Source of the DNA: Maribacter forsetii DSM 18668
GTDB lineage: Bacteria; Bacteroidota; Bacteroidia; Flavobacteriales; Flavobacteriaceae
Assembly: GCF_000744105.1 (NCBI RefSeq)
Contig: NZ_JQLH01000001.1
Span: 3,410,001 to 3,474,000, forward strand
DNA length: 64,000 bases
Direction of reading: 5' to 3'
Below are positions 47,501-56,060 of this stretch, piece after piece. The notes beneath the pieces are model-generated. The model was given only the letters and a program-made list of their open reading frames with translations. It searched no databases and was not told the DNA's origin. Within the stretch, counting starts at the first letter, position 1. Each line of letters starts with the position of its first letter. A program made the translations under genes and the position numbers.

Positions 47501-48881
47501 CTTCTATTAATTTAGGTTGGAAAGCTTGAATACCTAAACGGTGTAATGTAGGAGCCCTGTTTAATAAAACTGGGTGACCTTTCAATACATTCTCTAAAAT
47601 ATCCCAAACTACAGGCTCTTTTTTGTCTATAATTTTCTTAGCGGACTTTACTGTTTTTACAATACCTCTTTCTATCAGTTTTCTGATTACAAAAGGCTTG
47701 TATAATTCAGCAGCCATATCTTTTGGAAGACCACATTCGTATAAGTTCAATTCCGGTCCAACAACAATTACCGAACGTGCAGAATAATCAACACGCTTAC
47801 CAAGTAAGTTTTGACGGAAACGACCTTGCTTACCTTTTAATGAATCTGAAAGTGACTTTAACGGTCTGTTAGATTCAGTTTTTACAGCAGATGCCTTTCT
47901 TGTATTATCAAATAAAGAATCGACAGCTTCCTGAAGCATACGTTTCTCATTTCTAAGAATAACTTCTGGTGCTTTAATTTCTACTAATCTCTTCAAACGG
48001 TTGTTACGAATAATAACCCTTCTATAAAGATCATTTAAATCTGAAGTTGCAAAACGACCTCCATCTAATGGCACTAATGGACGTAATTCTGGTGGTATAA
48101 CCGGAATTACTTTCATAATCATCCATTCTGGCTCATTTTCTCTATTCTCCTGAGATTCTCTTAAAGCTTCTACAACTTGCAAACGTTTTAAAGCTTCCGT
48201 TTTACGTTGTTTAGACGTTTCTGTGTTTGCTTTATGTCTTAGCTCAAAAGAAAGTTCTTTAAGGTTTATTCTACCTAACAAATCAATTAAACACTCTGCT
48301 CCCATTTTAGCAATAAACTTATTTGGGTCAGAATCTTCTAAATATTGATTTTCTTGAGGAATAGTATCAATAATATTTAAATACTCCTCTTCAGTCAAGA
48401 AATCCATTTTTTGGATTTCTTCTCCTTCAGGACCTTTAGCTATACCTGGCTGAATAACTACGTAACGTTCGTAGTAAATTATCATATCCAATTTCTTGGA
48501 CGGCAAACCTAATAAGTATCCTATTTTATTTGGTAAAGAACGGAAATACCAGATATGAGCAACCGGTACTACCAAGTTAATATGACCTACACGATCTCTA
48601 CGAACTTTTTTCTCTGTAACCTCTACACCACAACGGTCACATACGATCCCACGGTAACGAATACGCTTGTATTTACCACAAGCACATTCATAATCCTTAA
48701 CTGGACCAAAAATACGCTCACAGAATAAACCATCACGTTCTGGTTTGTGAGTTCTATAGTTAATTGTTTCAGGCTTTAAAACTTCACCTCTAGACTCTGC
48801 CAAAATAGATTCTGGCGAAGCTAATCCTATTGAAATTTTATCGAACCTTTTTACTGGGTTATTATCTTTTATTCTAGCCAT
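44583..48881 (-). CDS. rpoC: DNA-directed RNA polymerase subunit beta'
   Basis: This 1,432-aa protein is the catalytic large subunit of RNA polymerase. The N-terminal zinc ribbon is present (Cys pairs in CACGKYKR and VCDRCGV, residues ~70-88). The absolutely conserved Mg2+ site NADFDGDQMAVH is at about residue 474, and the second zinc site is in the middle part (TCEAEKGICAKCYGR). The C-terminal part includes the long inserted sandwich-barrel hybrid motifs usual in Bacteroidota. It starts 63 bases after rpoB and is the last core gene of the operon. Confidence 0.97.
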   Translation of the reverse strand: MARIKDNNPVKRFDKISIGLASPESILAESRGEVLKPETINYRTHKPERDGLFCERIFGPVKDYECACGKYKRIRYRGIVCDRCGVEVTEKKVRRDRVGHINLVVPVAHIWYFRSLPNKIGYLLGLPSKKLDMIIYYERYVVIQPGIAKGPEGEEIQKMDFLTEEEYLNIIDTIPQENQYLEDSDPNKFIAKMGAECLIDLLGRINLKELSFELRHKANTETSKQRKTEALKRLQVVEALRESQENRENEPEWMIMKVIPVIPPELRPLVPLDGGRFATSDLNDLYRRVIIRNNRLKRLVEIKAPEVILRNEKRMLQEAVDSLFDNTRKASAVKTESNRPLKSLSDSLKGKQGRFRQNLLGKRVDYSARSVIVVGPELNLYECGLPKDMAAELYKPFVIRKLIERGIVKTVKSAKKIIDKKEPVVWDILENVLKGHPVLLNRAPTLHRLGIQAFQPKLIEGKAIRLHPLACTAFNADFDGDQMAVHLPLGPEAILEAQLLMLASQNILNPANGSPITVPSQDMVLGLYYMTKERKSTPEVPIIGEGLTFYSAEEVEIAFNEGMVNLNAGIKVRAKDFNEEGELVYKIIPTTVGRVLFNNHVPEEAGFINQVLNKKALRNIIGDILAVTSVPVTAAFLDKIKTMGYEFAFKGGLSFSLGDIIIPAEKMDMIGEANVQVDGIMANYNMGLITNNERYNQVIDVWTSTNAQLTELAMKRIREDQQGFNSVYMMLDSGARGSKEQIRQLTGMRGLMAKPKKSTAGGGEIIENPILSNFKEGLSILEYFISTHGARKGLADTALKTADAGYLTRRLVDVSQDVIINTEDCGTLRGVEVQALKKNEEIVESLGERILGRVSLHDVYNPMTEELVLQAGQQIMEADVKRVEASPIEKIEVRSALTCEAEKGICAKCYGRNLSTNKMVQRGEAVGVVAAQSIGEPGTQLTLRTFHVGGIAGNISEDNKLEVRFSGVAEIEDLRTVTGEGSDGKPAEIVISRTSEIKVVDAKTGITLSTSNIPYGSQLFVENGAKVAKGDVICSWDPYNGVIVSEFPGKIAYENIEQGVTYQVEIDEQTGFQEKVISESRNKKLIPTLLIQDAKGETLRSYNLPVGSHIMVDDGDKIKEGKTLVKIPRKSAKAGDITGGLPRVTELFEARNPSNPAVVSEIDGVVSFGKIKRGNREIIIESKLGEVKKYLVKLSNQILVQENDYVRAGMPLSDGSITPEDILAIKGPSAVQQYLVNEVQEVYRLQGVKINDKHFEVVVRQMMRKVRIQDPGDTIFLENQLIHKDDFIRENDEIFGKKVVMEAGDSDNLKPGQIVTPRELRDENSLLRRGDKALVEARDAVSATATPILQGITRASLQTKSFISAASFQETTKVLNEAAVSGKIDTLEGLKENVIVGHKIPAGTGMRDYDSIIVGSKEEYDEIMARKEALRF

Positions 48882-48944
48882 AATAGCGTGCTGATAATGT
48901 TTTAATTTGTTTTACTTAATAGTTCTTCAATATAAAATATTGAA

Positions 48945-51900
48945 CTATTCCTCAAGTCTAATATCCAAACCTAATCCCTTAAGTTCGTGCATTAAAACGT
49001 TGAAAGATTCTGGTAAACCAGGTTCTGGCATTGTCTCACCTTTAACGATAGATTCATAGGTTTTAGCTCTTCCGATAACATCATCAGATTTAACCGTTAA
49101 AATCTCGCGTAAAGTTGCAGATGCACCATAAGCCTCAAGTGCCCAAACTTCCATTTCTCCAAAACGCTGACCACCAAATTGAGCTTTACCACCCAATGGT
49201 TGTTGTGTAATTAAAGAGTATGGTCCTATTGAACGAGCATGCATCTTATCATCTACCATGTGTCCAAGTTTCAACATATAGATCACACCTACCGTTGCAG
49301 GTTGATCAAAACGTTGTCCAGTTCCACCATCATATAAGTATGTATGACCAAATCTTGGAATACCTGCTTCGTCAGTATAAGCATTAATTTGATCTAAAGT
49401 AGCACCATCAAAAATTGGAGTCGCGTACTTTCTACCAAGTTTAAGCCCAGCCCAACCTAATACAGTTTCATAAATCTGTCCAATGTTCATACGAGAAGGT
49501 ACACCCAGTGGATTAAGAACGATATCAACAGGAGTTCCATCTTCCAAGAACGGCATATCTTCATGACGCACTATTCTAGATACAATACCTTTGTTACCGT
49601 GTCTACCTGCCATCTTATCACCAACTTTAAGCTTACGCTTTTTAGCAATATAGACTTTAGCCAACTTCATAATACCAGCTGGTAACTCATCACCAACAGA
49701 TATTGTAAACTTATCTCTTCTCAAGTTACCTTGTAAATCGTTAAGTTTAATTTTATAGTTATGAAGCAAATCAGCTACTAATGAATTAGTATCACTATCT
49801 GTTGTCCAGCTTCCACCAACTAAGTGAGCGAAATCATCAACAGAATTCAACATTTTCATCGTATACTTTTTACCCTTAGGTAATACTTCTTCACCTAAAT
49901 CATTTAGAACACCTTGAGAAGTTTTACCATTAACTATAGTAAATAATTTCTCAACAAGAACATCTTTCAATTCTTGGAATTTTACTTCATATTCTAATTC
50001 CAGTTTAGATAACTCTTCTTTATCTTCAGAACGTTTTCTCTTGTCTTTAACTGATCTAGAGAATAATTTCTTATCGATTACAACACCTCTTAACGAAGGT
50101 GAAGCTTTTAATGAAGCATCTTTTACATCACCAGCCTTGTCACCAAAAATAGCACGTAATAATTTTTCTTCTGGAGTTGGATCTGATTCTCCTTTAGGAG
50201 TAATCTTACCTATTAGAATATCACCAGGCTTAACCTCTGCTCCAATTCTAATCATACCATTTTCATCAAGGTCTTTTGTAGCCTCTTCTGAAACGTTAGG
50301 TATGTCATGCGTAAGCTCTTCTGCTCCTAATTTAGTATCTCTAACATCTAAAGAATACTCATCAACGTGAATAGACGTGAAAATATCATCACGAACAACT
50401 TTTTCAGAAATTACAATAGCATCCTCAAAGTTATATCCTTTCCATGGCATAAACGCAACTGTTAAGTTTCTACCTAATGCTAATTCACCTTTTTCAGTTG
50501 CATAACCTTCACAAAGAACTTGACCTTTTTTAACTCTATCACCAACTTGTACAATTGGTTTCAAGTTAATGTTCGTTCCTTGGTTGGTCTTTCTAAACTT
50601 CACCAAGAAATAAGTCTTACTATCGTCCTCGAAACTGATTAATCTTTCTTCATCAGTTCTATCATACTTAATAGTAACTTTTTGAGCATCTACATACTCA
50701 ATAACACCATCACCTTCTGCATTGATCAGTACTCTTGAATCTGAAGCTACTTGACGTTCCAAACCTGTACCAACAATTGGCGATTGTGGTTTTAACAACG
50801 GAACTGCCTGACGCATCATGTTAGATCCCATCAAAGCCCTGTTTGCATCATCATGTTCCAAGAAAGGAATTAAAGATGCAGAAATAGATGCAATTTGATT
50901 TGGAGCAACATCCGTATATTGAATTTCTGATGGATCTACAACAGGGAAATCACCTTCTTCCCTTGCAATAACCTTTTCAGCATCAATTGTACCGTCTTCT
51001 TTCATAGGAATATTCGCTTGCGCGATTTTCATTCCTTCTTCCTCCTCAGCACTTAAATATGCGAAATTCTTATAATCTACTACAGAATCCGTAACTTTTC
51101 TATATGGTGTCTCTAAGAAGCCCATCGGATTTACTTTCGCAAATACAGATAAAGAAGATATCAAACCAATGTTCGGACCTTCTGGAGTTTCAATAGGACA
51201 TAAACGACCGTAGTGCGTATAGTGAACATCACGTACTTCAAAACCTGCGCGCTCTCTAGATAAACCACCTGGACCTAATGCAGATAATCTTCTTTTGTGC
51301 GTAATCTCTGCTAACGGATTTGTTTGATCCATAAACTGAGATAACTGGTTTGTACCAAAGAAAGAATTAATAACTGAAGACAATGTCTTCGCATTAATTA
51401 AATCTATAGGTGTAAACACCTCATTATCACGAACGTTCATACGCTCACGGATTGTTCTTGCCATACGCGCAAGACCAACACCGAATTGAGAAGACAATTG
51501 CTCACCTACTGTTCTAACACGACGGTTAGACAAGTGATCAATATCATCAATTTCTGCTTTTGAGTTAATTAACTCAATTAAATATTTAATGATAGTTATG
51601 ATATCTTCTTTAGTCAAGACTTGCTTGTCCATTCCAATATCCAACTGTAATTTTTTGTTCATTCTATAACGGCCAACTTCACCTAAGTTGTAACGTTGAT
51701 CAGAGAAGAATAATTTATCTATAATACCACGTGCTGTTTCCTCATCTGGCGGCTCAGCATTACGTAATTGACGATAGATATGCTCAACTGCTTCTTTTTC
51801 AGAGTTCGTTGGATCTTTCTGTAATGTATTATGAATAATAGCATAATCAGATTGTGCATTATTCTCTTTATGTAAAAGAATAGTTTTTACATCTGCATCA

Positions 51901-52754
51901 ATAATTTCTGCTATATGCTCTTTTTCAAGAATGGTATCTCTATCAAGTACAATCTCATTACGCTCGATCGATACAACCTCACCAGTATCCTCATCAACAA
52001 AATCCTCGTGCCAAGTGTTCAAAACTCTTGCTGCTAATTTACGACCAAGTACTTTTTTAAGTCCGGCATTAGAAACCTTAACTTCTTCCGATAGGTCGAA
52101 AATCTCTAATATATCCTTATCACGCTCAAAACCAATAGCCCTGAACAATGTAGTAACCGGTAATTTTTTCTTTCTATCGATATAAGCATACATAACGCCA
52201 TTAATATCGGTAGCAAATTCTATCCAAGAACCTTTAAAAGGAATTACCCTAGCAGAATATAATTTTGTTCCATTTGCATGGAAAGACTGTCCAAAGAATA
52301 CACCAGGAGAACGGTGCAACTGAGAAACAACAACCCTTTCAGCACCATTGATAACAAAGGTACCACTTGGAGTCATGTAAGGAATCGTACCTAAATAAAC
52401 ATCCTGTACAATTGTTTCGAAATCCTCATGCTCAGGATCCGTACAATATAATTTAAGACGTGCTTTTAAAGGAACGCTGTAAGTAAGACCACGTTCGATA
52501 CATTCTTGAATAGAATATCTTGGTGGATCTATGAAATAATCTAAAAATTCCAATACAAACTGATTTCTTGTATCAGTAATTGGAAAATTTTCCATGAAGG
52601 TGTTATAAAGACCTTCGTTACCTCTTTCATCTGATTTAGTCTCTAGTTGAAAAAAGTCTTGGAAAGATTTAATCTGAATATCTAAGAAATCCGGGTAATC
52701 CGGTGTGTTTCTTGCGGAAGCGAAGCTTATTCTTTCAGTATTATTTGTGAACAT
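48945..52754 (-). CDS. rpoB: DNA-directed RNA polymerase subunit beta
   Basis: This 1,269-aa subunit forms the upper jaw of RNA polymerase and the rifampicin pocket. Landmarks are the rifampicin cluster (FFGTNQLSQFMDQTNPLAEITHKRR, quoted in part: QLSQFMDQTNPL), GPGGLSRERAGFEVRDVH, PYRKV, the flap, KMAGRHGNKG, and the C-terminal GGKAQFGGQRFGEMEVWALEA. No known resistance substitution is apparent in the QLSQFMDQ…HKRRLSALGPGG segment. It follows rplL by 132 bases, a gap that contains a hairpin (52829-52861). Confidence 0.97.
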   Translation of the reverse strand: MFTNNTERISFASARNTPDYPDFLDIQIKSFQDFFQLETKSDERGNEGLYNTFMENFPITDTRNQFVLEFLDYFIDPPRYSIQECIERGLTYSVPLKARLKLYCTDPEHEDFETIVQDVYLGTIPYMTPSGTFVINGAERVVVSQLHRSPGVFFGQSFHANGTKLYSARVIPFKGSWIEFATDINGVMYAYIDRKKKLPVTTLFRAIGFERDKDILEIFDLSEEVKVSNAGLKKVLGRKLAARVLNTWHEDFVDEDTGEVVSIERNEIVLDRDTILEKEHIAEIIDADVKTILLHKENNAQSDYAIIHNTLQKDPTNSEKEAVEHIYRQLRNAEPPDEETARGIIDKLFFSDQRYNLGEVGRYRMNKKLQLDIGMDKQVLTKEDIITIIKYLIELINSKAEIDDIDHLSNRRVRTVGEQLSSQFGVGLARMARTIRERMNVRDNEVFTPIDLINAKTLSSVINSFFGTNQLSQFMDQTNPLAEITHKRRLSALGPGGLSRERAGFEVRDVHYTHYGRLCPIETPEGPNIGLISSLSVFAKVNPMGFLETPYRKVTDSVVDYKNFAYLSAEEEEGMKIAQANIPMKEDGTIDAEKVIAREEGDFPVVDPSEIQYTDVAPNQIASISASLIPFLEHDDANRALMGSNMMRQAVPLLKPQSPIVGTGLERQVASDSRVLINAEGDGVIEYVDAQKVTIKYDRTDEERLISFEDDSKTYFLVKFRKTNQGTNINLKPIVQVGDRVKKGQVLCEGYATEKGELALGRNLTVAFMPWKGYNFEDAIVISEKVVRDDIFTSIHVDEYSLDVRDTKLGAEELTHDIPNVSEEATKDLDENGMIRIGAEVKPGDILIGKITPKGESDPTPEEKLLRAIFGDKAGDVKDASLKASPSLRGVVIDKKLFSRSVKDKRKRSEDKEELSKLELEYEVKFQELKDVLVEKLFTIVNGKTSQGVLNDLGEEVLPKGKKYTMKMLNSVDDFAHLVGGSWTTDSDTNSLVADLLHNYKIKLNDLQGNLRRDKFTISVGDELPAGIMKLAKVYIAKKRKLKVGDKMAGRHGNKGIVSRIVRHEDMPFLEDGTPVDIVLNPLGVPSRMNIGQIYETVLGWAGLKLGRKYATPIFDGATLDQINAYTDEAGIPRFGHTYLYDGGTGQRFDQPATVGVIYMLKLGHMVDDKMHARSIGPYSLITQQPLGGKAQFGGQRFGEMEVWALEAYGASATLREILTVKSDDVIGRAKTYESIVKGETMPEPGLPESFNVLMHELKGLGLDIRLEE

Positions 52755-52828
52755 CTACGGACAGTGTTTTGATCGTGAGTACTAAATGAGTAGTATACCT
52801 CTTAATATACCTAATTCTATAAAATGGC

Positions 52829-52861
52829 TTAGGTCTAAACGCAAAAAGCGCAAAGACCTAA
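52829..52861 (-). promoter_or_regulatory. RNA hairpin in the rplL-rpoB gap
   Basis: An 8-bp perfect outer stem (52829-52836 with 52854-52861), a 3x3 internal loop, a 3-bp CGC/GCG inner stem and a 5-base loop are visible. No T-run follows, so it is more likely a processing or attenuation element than a terminator. An equivalent position in enteric bacteria carries an attenuator and an RNase III site. Confidence 0.5.
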
Positions 52862-52886
52862 ACCAAAAGTAATATGGTTGTTGCTA

Positions 52887-53264
52887 TTATTTAAGCTCAA
52901 CTTCTGCTCCAGCTTCTTCCAATGATTTTTTGATACCTTCAGCCTCATCTTTAGTAACTGCTTCTTTAACAGCTTTTGGCGCGCTATCAACGATATCTTT
53001 CGCATCTTTCAAACCTAAACCAGTTAATTCCTTAACCAATTTAACTACTGCTAATTTAGAAGCACCTGCTGCTTTCAATATTACATCGAATTCAGTTTTT
53101 TCTTCTGCTGCTTCACCAGCTTCACCACCACCACCGGCAGCTACTGCTACTGCTGCTGCTGCAGGCTCAATACCGTACTCATCTTTTAATATATCAGCTA
53201 ACTCGTTTACTTCTTTAACTGTTAAGTTAACTAATTGTTCTGCGAAATCTTTTAAATCTGCCAT
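52887..53264 (-). CDS. rplL: 50S ribosomal protein L7/L12
   Basis: This 125-aa acidic stalk protein recruits translational GTPases. It has an N-terminal dimerisation domain (MADLKDFAEQLVNLTVKEVN), a flexible Ala/Gly hinge (AAAAVAVAAGGGGEAGEAAE) and a C-terminal factor-binding domain (KTEFDVILKAAGASKLAVVK…GLGLKDAKDIVDSAPK). It follows rplJ by 51 bases in the usual order. Confidence 0.97.
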   Translation of the reverse strand: MADLKDFAEQLVNLTVKEVNELADILKDEYGIEPAAAAVAVAAGGGGEAGEAAEEKTEFDVILKAAGASKLAVVKLVKELTGLGLKDAKDIVDSAPKAVKEAVTKDEAEGIKKSLEEAGAEVELK

Positions 53265-53315
53265 TTTCTATCGTTTAATAAAATTTTTAAAATATACTTA
53301 GTTTATTGTGCGTAC

Positions 53316-53831
53316 TTATCTTTCAGATAATGTTTTAAGGATACCAGCGATTTTTCCACCACCAGATTTAAGTCCAGAAATAACATTTTTAGCTGGAGAT
53401 TGTAATAATCCAATGATTTCTCCAATCATTTCTTCCTTAGACTTAATGCTAACTAAAGCATCCAAGTTTTCATCACCTATGTAAATTGCTTCTTCTACAA
53501 AAGCTCCTTTCAATAAAGGCTTATCAGATTTCTTTCTGAAATTCTTTATTAATTTTGCTGGAGCATTGGCAACCTCAGAAAACATAAGAGAAGTATTCCC
53601 TTTTAATATTTCCGGTAATTCACCAAATTCTTTATCAGAAGCTTCCATTGCCTTTGCAAGCAATGTATTTTTAACTACAGCTAGTCTAATATCAGCTTTA
53701 AAACAAGCTCTTCTTAAATCAGAAGTTGTTCCTGCATCTAAACCTGAGATATCAGCTACATATATAGTGCTGCTATCTGCCAACTGCGTAGTCAAATCTT
53801 TTATAACCGTTGCTTTTTCTTCTCTTGTCAT
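53316..53831 (-). CDS. rplJ: 50S ribosomal protein L10
   Basis: This 171-aa stalk base protein binds 23S rRNA and carries the L7/L12 dimers. The N-terminus MTREEKATVIKDLTTQL, the segment VADISGLDAGTTSDLRR and KNTLLAKAME fit bacterial L10, and the C-terminal helix that binds L12 is present (GGKIAGILKTLSE). In many bacteria it autoregulates the rplJL mRNA; no leader structure was identified in the 25 bases before it. Confidence 0.96.
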   Translation of the reverse strand: MTREEKATVIKDLTTQLADSSTIYVADISGLDAGTTSDLRRACFKADIRLAVVKNTLLAKAMEASDKEFGELPEILKGNTSLMFSEVANAPAKLIKNFRKKSDKPLLKGAFVEEAIYIGDENLDALVSIKSKEEMIGEIIGLLQSPAKNVISGLKSGGGKIAGILKTLSER

Positions 53832-53856
53832 ACTATTAATTTTTAACTACCAGTTG

Positions 53857-54546
53857 TTAAACTGACTTTGGATCTAATTGCAAACTAGGACTCATTGTGC
53901 TAGACATGAAAATTGATTTCATATAAACACCCTTTGCCGCAGTTGGCTTCATCTTATTCAAAGTATCCAACAACTCCTTAGCATTATCTGCCAATTTATC
54001 AGCAGTAAAAGAAGCCTTACCTATCGCAGCATGTACGATACCGGTTTTATCAACTTTAAAATCTATTTTACCTGCCTTAACCTCAGATACAGCTTTCGCT
54101 ACATCCATAGTAACAGTTCCAGTTTTTGGATTAGGCATTAAACCTCTTGGTCCTAATACACGACCTAAAGGTCCTAATTTACCCATTACACTTGGCATAG
54201 TGATGATTACATCAACATCTGTCCAACCGCTTTTAATTTTCTCCAAATACTCATCTAAACCAACATAGTCTGCACCTGCTTCTTGAGCCTCTGCTTCTTT
54301 GTCTGGTGTTACCAAAGCCAAAACCTTAACATCTTTACCAGTTCCATGAGGTAATGTTACCACACCACGAACCATTTGATTTGCTTTTCTTGGATCTACA
54401 CCCAAACGAACAGCTAAATCTACAGATGCATCGAATTTTGTATTGGTTATCTCTTTAATTAAAGCTGAAGCTTCCGTAACAGAGTATAATTTATCTTTCT
54501 CTATTTTGGAGTGCGCTTCCTTTTGCTTCTTAGTTAACTTTGCCAT
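53857..54546 (-). CDS. rplA: 50S ribosomal protein L1
   Basis: This 229-aa protein binds 23S rRNA at the E-site stalk. It shows MAKLTKKQKEAHSKI, the family core FDASVDLAVRLGVDPRKANQ (cited in part), GTGKDVKVLALV, and the signature MPNPKTGTVT following LGPRGLMPN. It follows rplK by 18 bases. Early bases of the operon are the usual site of L1 autoregulation, but no specific target was identified here. Confidence 0.97.
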   Translation of the reverse strand: MAKLTKKQKEAHSKIEKDKLYSVTEASALIKEITNTKFDASVDLAVRLGVDPRKANQMVRGVVTLPHGTGKDVKVLALVTPDKEAEAQEAGADYVGLDEYLEKIKSGWTDVDVIITMPSVMGKLGPLGRVLGPRGLMPNPKTGTVTMDVAKAVSEVKAGKIDFKVDKTGIVHAAIGKASFTADKLADNAKELLDTLNKMKPTAAKGVYMKSIFMSSTMSPSLQLDPKSV

Positions 54547-54564
54547 TTAATTACTTTTAAGATT

Positions 54565-55002
54565 TTAAAAAGGTTTTTTTCCTGCTACCTTCATACCCAT
54601 AGAACGCGCAGTACCAGCTATCATACTCATAGCAGATTCTACCGTAAATGCATTAAGGTCAACCATTTTATCTTCGGCTATTGCCTTGATTTGGTCCCAG
54701 GTAACACTACCTAATTTTACTCTGTTAGGTTCGCCAGATCCTTTTTTAATCTTAGCCGCTTCCAATAGCTGAATTGCCGCCGGTGGAGTTTTTACAACGA
54801 AGTCGAAAGACTTATCCTTGTAAACGGTGATAACAACTGGTAATATCTTACCTGGTTTATCCTGCGTACGAGCATTAAACTGCTTACAGAATTCCATTAT
54901 GTTAACACCAGCAGCTCCTAAGGCAGGTCCAACCGGTGGCGATGGATTCGCTGCACCTCCCTTAACTTGTAGTTTAACTACTTTACCTATTTCTTTTGCC
55001 AT
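54565..55002 (-). CDS. rplK: 50S ribosomal protein L11
   Basis: This 145-aa protein of the GTPase-associated centre has the N-terminal proline-rich motif NPSPPVGPALGAAGVNIMEF and the C-terminal rRNA-binding domain ending in GTARSMGMKVAGKKPF. The length is standard. It lies between nusG and rplA in the conserved order. Confidence 0.97.
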   Translation of the reverse strand: MAKEIGKVVKLQVKGGAANPSPPVGPALGAAGVNIMEFCKQFNARTQDKPGKILPVVITVYKDKSFDFVVKTPPAAIQLLEAAKIKKGSGEPNRVKLGSVTWDQIKAIAEDKMVDLNAFTVESAMSMIAGTARSMGMKVAGKKPF

Positions 55003-55080
55003 TGTTTAAAATTAAATTGAAAGTGTGTTTACGGAAGCAACACTACTTTAATTATATGTATGTAACACTTATTCTAATAC

Positions 55081-55632
55081 TTATACTTTCTCTACCTGCA
55101 TGTAACTTAACTCTAATGGTGTTTTTCTTCCGAAAATCTTAACCATAACCTCAAGCTTACGTTTTTCCTCATTTATTTTCTCAACAGTACCATTGAAGCC
55201 ATTGAAAGGACCATCAATTACTTTTACCGTTTCACCAAATACAAATGGAATTGCAACGCTATCTGTATTTACAGCTAGCTCATCTACTTTACCAAGCATT
55301 CTGTTCACTTCATTCTTTCTTAAAGGAACAGGATCCCCTCCTTTAGTTTCACCTAAAAAACCTATTACATTCGTAATAGACCTTATAATATGAACCATTT
55401 CACCACCAAGGTTCGCTTTAATCATGATATAACCAGGAAAATAAACTCTTTCTTTGTTTATCTTCTTTCCATTTCTGATTTGAACAACTTTTTCGGTAGG
55501 AACAAGAACATCTTCTAAATAGTCAGAGAAACCATGACGCTCTACTTCACTCTCAATGTATCCTTTGATTTTATTCTCTTGACCACTAACAGCTCTTACA
55601 ACGTACCACTTTTTATCCAATACTTCTGACAT
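55081..55632 (-). CDS. nusG: Transcription termination/antitermination protein NusG
   Basis: The 183 aa comprise an NGN domain (KWYVVRAVSGQENKIKGYIE… VYFPGYIMIKANL) that clamps RNA polymerase and a KOW domain (VKVIDGPFNGFNGTVEKINEE) that contacts Rho or ribosomal S10. It lies 8 bases after secE, the normal pairing. Confidence 0.97.
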   Translation of the reverse strand: MSEVLDKKWYVVRAVSGQENKIKGYIESEVERHGFSDYLEDVLVPTEKVVQIRNGKKINKERVYFPGYIMIKANLGGEMVHIIRSITNVIGFLGETKGGDPVPLRKNEVNRMLGKVDELAVNTDSVAIPFVFGETVKVIDGPFNGFNGTVEKINEEKRKLEVMVKIFGRKTPLELSYMQVEKV

Positions 55633-55640
55633 AGTCCTAT

Positions 55641-55829
55641 TTAGTTTAAAACGAAGTTGAAATAAGATTTAATCACCTTACTAAAGACCGTATCTACTCC
55701 CCAAGTTGCCAAAGCAAAAAGGATAGAAAACACAGCTACAATAACCATCAAGTTAGATGATTCTGCACGTGACGGAAGAGTAACATTATTCCTCAACTCT
55801 TCAACGGATTCTTTTATATATGTGAACAT
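55641..55829 (-). CDS. secE: Preprotein translocase subunit SecE
   Basis: The protein has 62 aa with one C-terminal membrane helix (LMVIVAVFSILFALATWGVD) preceded by the amphipathic helix ESVEELRNNVTLPS, the single-span form of SecE. It stabilises SecY in the Sec channel. It is directly upstream of nusG and downstream of tRNA-Trp. Confidence 0.94.
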   Translation of the reverse strand: MFTYIKESVEELRNNVTLPSRAESSNLMVIVAVFSILFALATWGVDTVFSKVIKSYFNFVLN

Positions 55830-55884
55830 TTAAATGCTTTTTACAATTTCAACAAATAGGATACCTATATTCCAAATTCTATTG

Positions 55885-55960
55885 TGGCACGGGAGGAGAG
55901 ACTCGAACTCCCGACACCTGGTTTTGGAGACCAGTGCTCTACCAACTGAGCTACACCCGT
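55885..55960 (-). tRNA. tRNA-Trp (anticodon CCA)
   Basis: The cloverleaf can be folded by hand on the minus strand: the acceptor starts ACGGGTG, the D-loop region is AGCTCAGTTGGTAGAGC, the anticodon arm is CTGGTCTCCAAAACCAG with CCA, and the T arm contains GTTCGAGTC. The 3' CCA is encoded (55885-55887). It sits between tuf and secE. Confidence 0.95.
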
Positions 55961-56006
55961 ATGAATAGCGATAATTAAATCACGTATTCTATTATTTGCA
56001 TGTAAA

Positions 56007-56030
56007 GGTGTCCCGCTTGAGCAGGACACC
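56007..56030 (-). terminator. Hairpin after tuf (weak terminator or processing site)
   Basis: A 10-bp stem (56007-56016 with 56021-56030; one U-G pair in minus-strand RNA) with a UCAA tetraloop is followed by only TTT. It lies between the tuf stop and tRNA-Trp, where a partial terminator or RNase cut would separate the abundant tuf message from the downstream genes. Confidence 0.5.
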
Positions 56031-56060
56031 CTTATACACAATACTTATTTTAGATTAAAA

